Assembly (NCBI RefSeq): GCF_025642155.1
Contig: NZ_CP106798.1
Coordinates: 2,542,001 to 2,606,000, forward strand
Direction of reading: 5' to 3'
Source: Streptomyces sp. HUAS 15-9
GTDB lineage: Bacteria; Actinomycetota; Actinomycetes; Streptomycetales; Streptomycetaceae
DNA length: 64,000 nucleotides
The position numbers and the translations under genes are program-made. The notes below the pieces were generated by a model. The model ran no database searches and had not been told where the DNA came from. It saw only the letters and a program-made list of their open reading frames with translations. Below, piece by piece: positions 36,124 through 43,492 of the stretch. The number at the start of each line of letters is the position of its first letter. Within the stretch, counting starts at the first letter, position 1.

Positions 36124-36837
36124 TCACACGTCCGTGATACGAAGTCCCGCGTGCGCCTTGTACCGGCGGTTGACGGAGATCAGATTCGCGACCAGTGACT
36201 CCACCTGGTGGGCGTTGCGCAGCCGCCCGGCGAAGATGCCACGCATGCCGGGGATGCGCCCGGCCAGCGCCTGGACGATCTCCACGTCGGACCGCTCCTC
36301 GCCGAGCACCATGACGTCGGTGTCGATCCGCTCGATCTCCGGGTCCTCGAGGAGCGCCGCCGAGAGGTGGTGGAAGGCGGCGGTCACCCGGGAGTCCGGG
36401 AGCAGGGCGGCGGCCTGCTGGGCGGCGCTGCCCTCCTCCGGCTTCAGCGCGTAGGCGCCCTGCTTGTCGAAGCCGAGCGGGTTGACGCAGTCCACGACGA
36501 GCTTGCCGGACAGTTCCTCGCGCAGGGACTCCAGGGTCTTGCCGTGCCCCTCCCAGGGCACGGCGACGATCACGACGTCACTGCGCCGGGCGGCCTCGGC
36601 GTTGTCGAAGCCCTCGATGCCGTGGCCGAGCTCGTCGGCGGCGGCCTGGGCGCGCTCGGTGGCCCGGGAGCCGATGATCACCTTCTGGCCGGCCCTGGCG
36701 AGCCGGTAGGCGAGGCCCTTGCCCTGCGGCCCGGTGCCTCCGAGCACGCCGACGACGAGCCCGGAGACGTCGGGCAGGTCCCAGGGGTCCTTGGCGGAGG
36801 CCTTCGCGGGCTGCTGTGCACTGTCGGTAGAGGTCAT
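36124..36837 (-). CDS. npdG: F420H2:NADP+ oxidoreductase
   Basis: The 237-residue enzyme exchanges hydride between reduced coenzyme F420 and NADP+. The N-terminal Rossmann motif is GVLGGTGPQGKGLAYRLA (about 29-46), followed by IIGSRATERAQ, where Ser-Arg contacts the NADP phosphate. VVDCVNPLGFDKQG and AFHHLSAALLEDP lie in the F420 domain. Length is about 15 residues over the usual, all in the N-terminal tail. The gene stands alone between divergent or convergent neighbours. In Streptomyces F420 supports antibiotic tailoring and redox reactions. Confidence 0.92.
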   Translation of the reverse strand: MTSTDSAQQPAKASAKDPWDLPDVSGLVVGVLGGTGPQGKGLAYRLARAGQKVIIGSRATERAQAAADELGHGIEGFDNAEAARRSDVVIVAVPWEGHGKTLESLREELSGKLVVDCVNPLGFDKQGAYALKPEEGSAAQQAAALLPDSRVTAAFHHLSAALLEDPEIERIDTDVMVLGEERSDVEIVQALAGRIPGMRGIFAGRLRNAHQVESLVANLISVNRRYKAHAGLRITDV

Positions 36838-36874
36838 GCGGCGACTCTACGTCCGCCGTCGTTCGCGCACCGCG

Positions 36875-37948
36875 TCAGGTGAGATCCGCGACCGGCAACC
36901 GCCGGAAGGTGATCGTCTCGTACGGCCCGAAGTCGCCGGTCTCGTAGAGGAGTCCGACGGTGTCCCGGTCGACGCGGACCAGGTCGGAGTAGGCGGCGGG
37001 CAGCCCGTCGACGGTGTGGACCGGGCGCCAGGTGGTGCCGCCGTCGGTGGAGGCGCGGACGGTCATCAGGGCGCGGTCGGTGGGGTCGGCGGGGCCGGAG
37101 TAGAGGAGCAGGTCGGGGTCGCGGAGCTGGAGGACGCTCGCCTCGCAGACGGGGGCGGTGAGGTCGGCCTGCGGGCGGAACGGTTCGACGAGGGTCTTCC
37201 CGCCGTCCTTCGAGTGGGCGTCGGCGCGGTTGCCGGGGGACGGGGAGTCGTTGCGGGTGTTGAAGTAGACGCGGCCGTCGGGGAGTTCGGCGGCGGTGGT
37301 CTCGTTGACGTTGACACGGCCGTCGGTGTTCTCGTCGACGTAGCCGAGGAACCAGGTCTCGCCGCGGTCGTCGCTGAGCAGGCAGTGGCCGCTGTTGTAC
37401 CTGGGCTCGTTGCCGAGGTCGGTGCCGGTGGGCGGCACGGTGTGGTTGCCGGGGACGAGGACCCGGCCGGTGCGCAGCTGGATCGCATGGCCGGGGCAGG
37501 TGGCGTACCAGCGCCAGCCCGCTCTCTTCACCGACTTGGTGATCTCCTTCGGCTCGGACCAGCTGACGCCGTCGTCGTCGCTGTGCCGCACCCATACGCG
37601 GCGGCCGTCGGCGGTCTTCACCCCGCCGCGCAGGATGGAGTCCTCGTTCGCGGTGGCGGCCGCGCGGATGTGGACGAGCAGGATGCGGCCGGTGTCGAGG
37701 ACGACGGGGGCGGGGTTTCCGGCGAGGTCGTCGCCGTTGCTCGCGGCGACCTCGAGCGGGCCCCAGGTGTGGCCACCGTCCGTGGAGCGCTTCAGCACGA
37801 TGTCGATATGACCGTGGTCCTTCGCGGAGCCGACCCGGCCCTCGCAGAACGCCAGCAGGGTGCCGGAGGCTGTAGCGACGACCGCCGGGATCCGGAAGCT
37901 GGCGTAGCCTTCCTTGCCGGCGCGGAAGGGGACGGTGACTGCTGTCAT
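36875..37948 (-). CDS. Sialidase/neuraminidase-like six-bladed propeller protein
   Basis: The 357-residue protein has an FRIP motif (SFRIPAVV, residue 18) and at least four clear Asp-box repeats (STDGGHTW, SDDDGVSW, SDDRGETW, STDGGTTW, plus SKDGGKTL). It also has VCEASVLQL near the catalytic Glu region and the late Tyr region YSDLVRVDRDTVGLLYE. This is the exo-alpha-sialidase fold (GH33). No signal peptide or Tat motif precedes ATG 37948, so the protein appears cytoplasmic, unlike most bacterial sialidases. GGGAGCCAGCCTG lies upstream of the start. The substrate may not be sialic acid. Confidence 0.85.
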   Translation of the reverse strand: MTAVTVPFRAGKEGYASFRIPAVVATASGTLLAFCEGRVGSAKDHGHIDIVLKRSTDGGHTWGPLEVAASNGDDLAGNPAPVVLDTGRILLVHIRAAATANEDSILRGGVKTADGRRVWVRHSDDDGVSWSEPKEITKSVKRAGWRWYATCPGHAIQLRTGRVLVPGNHTVPPTGTDLGNEPRYNSGHCLLSDDRGETWFLGYVDENTDGRVNVNETTAAELPDGRVYFNTRNDSPSPGNRADAHSKDGGKTLVEPFRPQADLTAPVCEASVLQLRDPDLLLYSGPADPTDRALMTVRASTDGGTTWRPVHTVDGLPAAYSDLVRVDRDTVGLLYETGDFGPYETITFRRLPVADLT

Positions 37949-38062
37949 CAGGCTGGCTCCCAACGCGGACGTGGGTCTCCGGTCACAGGGCTGTCCCCGA
38001 GTTGAGCGAATTTGTGGTGAACTCCGCGTCACGAGTGACCGGTTGCGGCAGGATGCGGTCGT

Positions 38063-38659
38063 ATGGACGCCGTACGGGTCGCGCTGCTGCGCGAAGTACT
38101 TGCCGGGACGGAGTGGCTGGATGCCACGCGGCGGTTCGCCGGGGCGCTGCGTGGGTCCGTGGTGGCGCACGGGGGCGGGCTGCTGCTCGTGGGCACACCG
38201 GAGTACGAGCCGTGGCATCTGGCGGCCCATCTGGTCGACGAGGCCGCGTGGTCGGGGACGCCGGAGCTGGCCCCGACGCTGGTCCGGCACGACGCGCGTC
38301 CCTCGGACCCCGCGCATCTGGCGGTCGGACCGGGACGGATCGGTGCGGCAAGGCGCGGCGAGACCCTGCTGGTCGTGGCCCCCGAGGAGCCCGCGCCACT
38401 GCTGGAACGGGTACACGACGCCCGACGCTCCGGCGTGACGGTACTGGCCCTGGGCTCCGGCGGCGGCGAGTTGGAGGCAATGGCCCACGACTCACTGGCC
38501 GTCCCGGAGGGCGCGGAACTGGACCTGGACACGGTGCAGCACCTGGTGAGCGCGGCGGCAGGCGAGAACGGTGCCTCTCCGAGGGCCCGGCGGGGTTTCC
38601 GCGACCGCCTGTCGAGACTGGCAGAAACCCTGACAGCACCTCCGGCTGCGCCTTGGTGA
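38063..38659 (+). CDS. Conserved hypothetical protein next to map; 3' end repeated
   Basis: The 198-residue protein starts at ATG 38063. It has an alpha-beta pattern with LLLVGTPEYEPWHLAAHLVDEA, LLVVAPEEPAPLLERV and VTVLALGSGGGELEAMAHDSLAVP, which resembles a SIS- or Rossmann-like fold; the family is unknown to me. The last 28 residues (from SPRARRGF through RLAETLTAPPAAPW) are encoded by the first unit of the 95-bp array that follows. Every later unit encodes the same peptide and stop in turn. The gene's 3' end including its stop codon is therefore what was amplified. Confidence 0.65.
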   Translation: MDAVRVALLREVLAGTEWLDATRRFAGALRGSVVAHGGGLLLVGTPEYEPWHLAAHLVDEAAWSGTPELAPTLVRHDARPSDPAHLAVGPGRIGAARRGETLLVVAPEEPAPLLERVHDARRSGVTVLALGSGGGELEAMAHDSLAVPEGAELDLDTVQHLVSAAAGENGASPRARRGFRDRLSRLAETLTAPPAAPW

Positions 38660-39144
38660 GCCGACAGTTCTCTCCGAGGGCCCGACGGGGTTTCCGCGAC
38701 CGCCTGCCGAGACTGGCAGAAACCCTGACAGCACCTCCGGCTGCGCCTTGGTGAGCCGACAGTTCTCTCCGAGGGCCCGACGGGGTTTCCACGGCCGCCT
38801 GCCGAGACTGGCAGAAACCCTGACAGCACCTCCGGCTGCGCCTTGGTGAGCCGACAGTTCTCTCCGAGGGCCCGACGGGGTTTCCGCGACCGCCTGCCGA
38901 GACTGGCAGAAACCCTGACAGCACCTCCGGCTGCGCCTTGGTGAGCCGACAGTTCTCTCCGAGGGCCCGACGGGGTTTCCGCGACCGCCTGCCGAGACTG
39001 GCAGAAACCCTGACAGCACCTCCGGCTGCGCCTTGGTGAGCCGACAGTTCTCTCCGAGGGCCCGACGGGGTTTCCACGGCCGCCTGCCGAGACTGGCGGA
39101 GCCCCTTACGGCACCTCCGGCCACGCCCTGGTGATCCGCCCGAC
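38575..39144. repeat. 95-bp tandem repeat array, six copies plus partial
   Basis: Units starting CTCTCCGAGG begin at 38575, 38670, 38765, 38860, 38955 and 39050, exactly 95 bp apart, with a degenerate seventh from 39145. Units 2, 4 and 5 look identical. Unit 3 carries CCACGGCC instead of CGCGACC, as does the more diverged unit 6. Each unit can fold as CTGCC-gagact-GGCAG inside GGGTTTC/AAACCC, and each ends TTGGTGAGCC. Since 95 is not a multiple of three, the long minus-strand frame across the array is an artefact. Confidence 0.95.
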
Positions 39145-39273
39145 CTCTCCGAGGGGCCGACGAGTTTGCCGGGGAAGTCTCTCGAGACGGGCGGCAACCT
39201 TCTCGGCGGCCTGCGAAGGCCTCGCCCGCGCCGCCGACGTACCCGCCGAGGCACTATCACCCGCCGAGCCTGA

Positions 39274-39507
39274 TCAGTCCTCGTCCGGGTCGCCGCCGGT
39301 CGGTGCGTCGTGCCAGCGTGGGTCGTTCTCCCACTCGAGGTTGCGCTCTCGGGCCGTCTCCATCGCGTGTTCGGCCTCCGCCCGGGTGGTGTAGGGCCCG
39401 AAGCGGTCCTTGGCCGGGCACTCCGGCCCCTCCTCGACCTTCTTGTGCTCCAGGCAGTAGTACCACTCGCCCGGCTTGCCGACCGTGCGCTTCTTGAACA
39501 GGGCCAT
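39274..39507 (-). CDS. Small conserved actinobacterial protein beside map
   Basis: The 77-residue protein [15 protein letters not shown]... contains [18 protein letters not shown] (two cysteines) and [20 protein letters not shown]. These suggest a short SPOR-like or zinc-ribbon-like fold with an acidic, Trp-rich end. GAGAGGAGC precedes the ATG. It is divergent from map across 58 bp; this neighbour is common next to map in Streptomyces as far as I recall. Function unknown. Confidence 0.75.
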   Translation of the reverse strand: MALFKKRTVGKPGEWYYCLEHKKVEEGPECPAKDRFGPYTTRAEAEHAMETARERNLEWENDPRWHDAPTGGDPDED

Positions 39508-39565
39508 GACCAGCTCCTCTCGCCAACGACATGTTCCCCCATGTCCGCTGGTTAGACTCGCTGGC

Positions 39566-40423
39566 ATGTCTGGCCAGTCGCTGCTCGTACCAGGGGAGCT
39601 CTCTCCCACCCGTTCGGTACCCGGGAACATCCGTCGCCCCGAGTACGTCGGCAAGCCCGCGCCGACGCCGTACACCGGCCCGGAGGTGCAGACCCCGGAG
39701 ACCGTCGAGGCGATGCGGATCGCCGGGCGCATCGCCGCGCAGGCGATGGCCGAGGCCGCGAAGATCATCGCGCCGGGTGTGTCCACGGACCAGTTGGACA
39801 AGGTCGCCCACGACTACATGTGCGACCACGGTGCCTACCCGTCCACGCTGGGCTACCGCGGGTTCCCCAAGTCGCTGTGCACCAGCGTCAACGAGGTGAT
39901 CTGCCACGGCATCCCGGACTCGACGGTGCTGCGGGACGGGGACATCGTCAATCTGGACGTGACCGCGTACATCGGCGGGGTGCACGGCGACAACAACGCG
40001 ACGTACCTGGTCGGTGACGTCGACGAGGAGTCGCGGCTGCTGGTGGAGCGGACCCGGGAGTCACTCGACCGGGCGATCAAGGCGGTCAAGCCGGGCCGGC
40101 AGATCAACATCATCGGCCGGGTCATCGAGTCGTACGCCAAGCGGTTCGGGTACGGCGTGGTGAGGGACTTCACCGGCCACGGGATCAACTCGTCCTTCCA
40201 CTCCGGGCTGATCATCCCGCACTACGACAGCCCGCACGCGACGACGGTCATGCAGCCCGGGATGACGTTCACGATCGAGCCGATGCTGACGCTCGGGACG
40301 CACGAGTACGACATGTGGGACGACGGGTGGACCGTCGTGACCAAGGACCGGAAGCGGACCGCGCAGTTCGAGCACACGCTGGTGGTGACGGACAGCGGGG
40401 CGGAGATCCTGACCCTGCCGTGA
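39566..40423 (+). CDS. map: Methionine aminopeptidase, type I, N-terminally extended
   Basis: MAP removes the initiator methionine from nascent proteins. The 285-residue protein has an extension of about 40 residues with a Pro-rich [17 protein letters not shown] segment, as in actinobacterial MapB, then the pita-bread fold. Metal ligands are visible: the Asp residues in [18 protein letters not shown], His in [11 protein letters not shown], Glu in FTIEPML and Glu in QFEHTL. A TAGACT -10-like box ends 7 bp before the ATG, so the transcript is probably leaderless. A terminator follows. Confidence 0.96.
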   Translation: MSGQSLLVPGELSPTRSVPGNIRRPEYVGKPAPTPYTGPEVQTPETVEAMRIAGRIAAQAMAEAAKIIAPGVSTDQLDKVAHDYMCDHGAYPSTLGYRGFPKSLCTSVNEVICHGIPDSTVLRDGDIVNLDVTAYIGGVHGDNNATYLVGDVDEESRLLVERTRESLDRAIKAVKPGRQINIIGRVIESYAKRFGYGVVRDFTGHGINSSFHSGLIIPHYDSPHATTVMQPGMTFTIEPMLTLGTHEYDMWDDGWTVVTKDRKRTAQFEHTLVVTDSGAEILTLP

Positions 40424-40440
40424 TCGCGCCCCTGCGCCTG

Positions 40441-40480
40441 AGCCCGTCCTCCGCCGGCTTTGGAGGGCGGGCTTTCTCTT
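40441..40480 (+). terminator. Terminator of map
   Basis: The arms AGCCCGTCCTCC and GGAGGGCGGGCT (10 of 12 Watson-Crick pairs, others G-T) around a 9-nt loop are followed by TTCTCTT. Confidence 0.85.
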
Positions 40481-40491
40481 GTAGACTTTTA

Positions 40492-40506
40492 CCGACAGGG
40501 TGTCGG
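40492..40506. promoter_or_regulatory. CCGACA-GGG-TGTCGG palindrome before haem oxygenase gene
   Basis: Perfect 6-bp arms lie 23 bp upstream of the start codon, next to a TAGACT -10-like hexamer at 40482-40487. It is positioned to act as an operator controlling haem oxygenase, possibly by haem or iron. The regulator is unknown and the sequence does not match the iron box. Confidence 0.55.
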
Positions 40507-40529
40507 CAAACCTACCGAGGACATTGCCC

Positions 40530-41183
40530 ATGGACTCCTTCTCGTTCTCGACACTCATCCGCACGGCGTCCCACGAGCAGCACGTGGAGGCCGAGACCTC
40601 GACGTTCATGAGCGACCTGCTCGGCGGGCGGCTCGGCGTGGCGGCGTACGCGCGGTACACCGAACAGCTGTGGTTCGTGTACGAGGCACTGGAGGGCGAG
40701 GCCGAGCGGCTGGCGTCGGACCCGGTGGCCGGGCCGTTCGTGCGGCCCGAGCTGTACCGGCTGGCGGCGCTGGAGCTGGACCTGGCGCATCTGCGCGGGC
40801 CCAGGTGGCGGGCGGGGCTGACCGCGCTGTCGGCCACGCGGGCGTACGCGGACCGGGTGCGGGAGTGCGCCGAGCGGTGGCCGGCCGGGTACATCGCCCA
40901 CCACTACACCCGTTACCTGGGCGACCTCTCCGGCGGCCAGATCATCCGTGACCGGGCGGAGCGGACGTGGGGGTTCGCGAAGAAGGGCGACGGTGTCCGC
41001 TTCTATGTGTTCGAGGGGATCCCCAACCCCGCCGCGTTCAAGCGGGGTTACCGGGAGCTGCTGGACACGGTCGCCGCCGACGACCTGGAGAAGCAGCGGA
41101 TCATCGCCGAGTGCAAGCGGGCGTTCGCGCTGAACACGGCGCTCTTCCGGGAGCTGGGCGAAGAGTTTCCGCTGAGCGCCTAG
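40530..41183 (+). CDS. Haem oxygenase (biliverdin-producing)
   Basis: The 217-residue all-helical enzyme opens haem to biliverdin, CO and Fe2+. The proximal His is in TASHEQHVEAET (about residues 13-24). The distal helix with flexible glycines is YLGDLSGGQIIRDRAERTWG (about 130-149), the HO signature. The C-terminal LNTALFRELGEEF also fits. ATG 40530 has GAGGAC upstream. Its iron role matches the nearby efeOBU operon and the decayed ABC ATPase, making this an iron/haem neighbourhood. It is convergent with PhzF. Confidence 0.93.
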   Translation: MDSFSFSTLIRTASHEQHVEAETSTFMSDLLGGRLGVAAYARYTEQLWFVYEALEGEAERLASDPVAGPFVRPELYRLAALELDLAHLRGPRWRAGLTALSATRAYADRVRECAERWPAGYIAHHYTRYLGDLSGGQIIRDRAERTWGFAKKGDGVRFYVFEGIPNPAAFKRGYRELLDTVAADDLEKQRIIAECKRAFALNTALFRELGEEFPLSA

Positions 41184-41206
41184 GCCGCCTGGGCCGTCCA
41201 GGCCGT

Positions 41207-41902
41207 CTAGGCCGACCAGGCCTGGTGCTCGGCCTGACTCTCGGCATGACGCTCGGGCTGGCGTTCCAGGAAGACCCGACCGCCCACCTCGACCCATCCG
41301 CCCGGCTGCGGTGCCGTGAGGATCTGTGAGCCCGCGCCCTGCGTGATGTTGAGTGCCCGGCCCAGCTGCGCGGTGAGCAGCAGCGCCGCCGCGCCGGTGG
41401 CCTCGTCCTCCTCGATGCCGTCGTCGCGGCCGGGGAAGGCACGGGCGCGGATCCGGCCGGCCGACTCGTCCTCCCAGGCCCAGGCGTAAATCCATTCGCC
41501 GGGTGAGGGGACGGGCAGGGCGTCGACCTCGGCGGCGGTGGCGTACCGGCGCAGGGTGCGCGGCGGGGCCCACTCCGGGAGCGCCTCGATCCAGCTGAAC
41601 TCGCCGTCCAGCCGGGCTCCGACGGTGCCCGCGGGGGTGACCAGTTCGGGCACGTCCAGCAGCCAGGCCGTGCCGACGCAGGGGTGACCGGCGAAGGGAA
41701 GGCGCAGGGTGGGGGCATAGATGTCGATGACCCCGCGCTCGGGGTCGTCCACGAACACGGTCTCGCTGAAACCGAGCTTCGCCGCGAAGGCCTGCCGGTC
41801 CTCCCGGTCGGGCAGGCGTGAGCCGTCACGGACGACGCCGAGCTCGTTGCCGTATCCGCCGTTCGCCGCGCAGAACACGCGCAGCACGTCGTAATCAGTC
41901 AC
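41207..41902 (-). CDS. PhzF-family isomerase/epimerase-like protein
   Basis: The 231-residue protein has N-terminal half motifs GYGNELGVV, GFSETVFVDD (Glu corresponding to the PhzF catalytic Glu) and LPFAGHPCVGTAWLL. The C-terminal half includes EEDEATGAAALLL and GAGSQI, both standard for the diaminopimelate-epimerase-like PhzF fold. It is shorter than typical members (about 260-290). GTG 41902 is the only credible start. The substrate is unknown; the family acts on isochorismate-derived or amino-acid-like substrates. It is convergent with haem oxygenase, 23 bp apart. Confidence 0.82.
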   Translation of the reverse strand: MTDYDVLRVFCAANGGYGNELGVVRDGSRLPDREDRQAFAAKLGFSETVFVDDPERGVIDIYAPTLRLPFAGHPCVGTAWLLDVPELVTPAGTVGARLDGEFSWIEALPEWAPPRTLRRYATAAEVDALPVPSPGEWIYAWAWEDESAGRIRARAFPGRDDGIEEDEATGAAALLLTAQLGRALNITQGAGSQILTAPQPGGWVEVGGRVFLERQPERHAESQAEHQAWSA

Positions 41903-41994
41903 CCAGGCATTGAAACACTGCGGCACGGGCCAACTCGCCCCACCGAGTGCCCTCGTCGGGCAGCAGGCCGCGTCGGGACAGGGCGCACACCGGT

Positions 41995-42117
41995 GACGTG
42001 GTGGTCGTGGTGTTGCACGGTCCGGCGCTTGCGGTGGTCTGTGCGCACCGGGTCGCGATCCTGTGCGCCGGTCGTGTCGCGGTCGACGGTCCACCGGCCG
42101 GGGTTTGCACCGAGTGA
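41995..42117 (+). pseudogene. C-terminal remnant of an ABC transporter ATPase (siderophore/haem type)
   Basis: Forty codons plus stop read DVVVVVLHGPALAVVCAHRV then ILCAGRVAVDGPPAGVCTE. This is the H-loop region and end of a FecE/HmuV-like ATPase (family form V.VLHDLALA...ADRVVLL..GRVVADGPP..VLT). The H-loop Asp is replaced by Gly, and Walker A, signature and Walker B are all absent upstream, so the gene is dead. Its position between haem oxygenase/PhzF and efeOBU suggests a lost iron or haem importer. Confidence 0.7.
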
Positions 42118-42196
42118 CCGCTCCGGACGCCCATGACCAGCCGGGCGAGGTGTCCCGCCGCCACATCGCTTGACTTATCCTTTACCATTCCTTGGG

Positions 42197-42213
42197 GTCG
42201 ACTTTGAGTCGAC
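42197..42213. repeat. GTCGACT-TTG-AGTCGAC inverted repeat
   Basis: Perfect 7-bp arms lie in the A/T-richer interval between the ABC relic and the efe iron boxes. It could be a small hairpin or an operator; no T-run follows. Confidence 0.45.
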
Positions 42214-42275
42214 GAGATCAAGCCGTGCCTGTGAGATTTCCGTCAGCGCTGAATAGCCACCCGGGCGGGTAGTAG

Positions 42276-42309
42276 TGAGGTAAGCCTCATGTAAGTTAGG
42301 CAAGCCTCA
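42276..42309. promoter_or_regulatory. Tandem iron-box-like sites before efeO
   Basis: Two palindromes with the same plan, TGAGG-TAAG-CCTCA (42276-42289) and TTAGG-CAAG-CCTCA (42296-42309), begin exactly 20 bp apart. The second, extended to 19 bp (42291-42309), matches the DtxR/DmdR iron box TTAGGTTAGGCTAACCTAA at 14 positions. Both lie 27-60 bp before the efeO start, where an iron-dependent repressor would block transcription. The 20-bp spacing puts the two on nearly the same helix face. Confidence 0.75.
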
Positions 42310-42335
42310 CCACATCGTTTCCGCTTGGAGCCTGC

Positions 42336-43481
42336 ATGCGAGCCGCCCGACTCTCCGTGACCGCCGCTGTCGCCACGGCGGCCTTGACCGCCCTCACGGC
42401 CTGCACGGCGAAAAGCGATGCCAAGGACGGCGACACGATCCAGGTGACCGCTGCCGACTCGAAGTGCAAGACCTCCGCCAAGTCGGTCCCGGCCGGCCAC
42501 GTCACGCTGAAGATCGAGAACAAGGGCTCGAAGGCCACCGAGGTCGAGATCCTCTTCCCGGACGACCGGATCGTCTCCGAGAAGGAGAACATCGGCCCCG
42601 GCACCAAGTACACGCTGACCGCCGAGGTCAAGGCGGGCTCGTACGAGATCGCCTGCGTCCCGGGCATGAAGGGCCACGGCGTACGGCAGAAGCTCACGGT
42701 CACCGGCGGCGGCTCGACCGCCGAGCGTGACCCTCAGCTGGACAAGGCGGTCGCCGACTACCGCGAGTACGTCCAGCAGCAGGCCGACGCCACGCTGCCG
42801 CTCGTCGAGACCTTCGTGAAGGCCGTCAAGGACGGCGACCTGGCCGCAGCGCAGAAGGCGTACGCGCCCTCGCGTCTGGGCTGGGAGCGCACCGAGCCGG
42901 TCGCCGAGTCCTTCGGTGACATCGACCCCAAGGTCGACGTCCGTGAGGACGGCCTCGAGGACGGCCAGAAATGGACCGGCTGGCACCGCCTGGAGAAGGC
43001 CCTCTGGCAGGACAAGAAGATCGGCGACGAGGAGAAGACCCTCGCCGACCAGCTGGTGACCGACCTGAAGGACTGGCAGGAGCGGGTCGGCAAGGCCGAG
43101 ATCACCCCGACCTCCATGGCCAACGGCGCCAAGGAACTGCTCGACGAGGTCGCCACCGGCAAGGTCACCGGCGAGGAGGACCGCTACGCGCACACCGACC
43201 TGGTCGACTTCAAGGGCAACGTCGAGGGCGCCGAGAAGGCGTACGAGCTGCTCAAGCCGGTCGCGTCGAAGAACGACCAGGCGCTGACCACCGAGCTCGA
43301 CAAGCAGTTCACCGCGCTGAACGCGGAGCTCGACAAGTACCGCTCCGACAAGAGCTCGTACGAATTCATCTCGTACGACAAGGTCACCAAGGACCAGCGC
43401 AAGGAGCTGTCCGACGCGGTGAACGCCGTCGCGGAACCGCTGTCGAAGCTCGCCGCCGCCGTCGCCGTCGTGAAGAAGTAG
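42336..43481 (+). CDS. efeO: EfeO, periplasmic-type component of the EfeUOB iron transporter
   Basis: The 381-residue exported protein has a lipobox-like LTALTAC near residue 23, so it is probably a lipoprotein. An N-terminal cupredoxin-like domain (KSVPAGHVTLKIENKGSKATEVEI, EIACVPGMKGHG with Cys, Met and His) is followed by the imelysin/M75 domain. That domain has the HxxE motif in GWHRLEKALW and HTDLVDFKGNVEGAEKAY. It is thought to bind iron and deliver it to EfeU. It is the first gene of the operon, with efeB 11 bp downstream, and lies behind iron-box-like sites. Confidence 0.95.
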   Translation: MRAARLSVTAAVATAALTALTACTAKSDAKDGDTIQVTAADSKCKTSAKSVPAGHVTLKIENKGSKATEVEILFPDDRIVSEKENIGPGTKYTLTAEVKAGSYEIACVPGMKGHGVRQKLTVTGGGSTAERDPQLDKAVADYREYVQQQADATLPLVETFVKAVKDGDLAAAQKAYAPSRLGWERTEPVAESFGDIDPKVDVREDGLEDGQKWTGWHRLEKALWQDKKIGDEEKTLADQLVTDLKDWQERVGKAEITPTSMANGAKELLDEVATGKVTGEEDRYAHTDLVDFKGNVEGAEKAYELLKPVASKNDQALTTELDKQFTALNAELDKYRSDKSSYEFISYDKVTKDQRKELSDAVNAVAEPLSKLAAAVAVVKK

Positions 43482-43492
43482 GGGGCGCTCCG

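Noticed and set aside
38575..39144. CRISPR array
   Set aside because: Units are contiguous 95-bp direct repeats with no variable spacers and no cas genes nearby.
37983..39542. 519-codon minus-strand frame across the 95-bp array
   Set aside because: Because 95 is not a multiple of three, the three frames are read in turn; there is no start signal or conserved domain.
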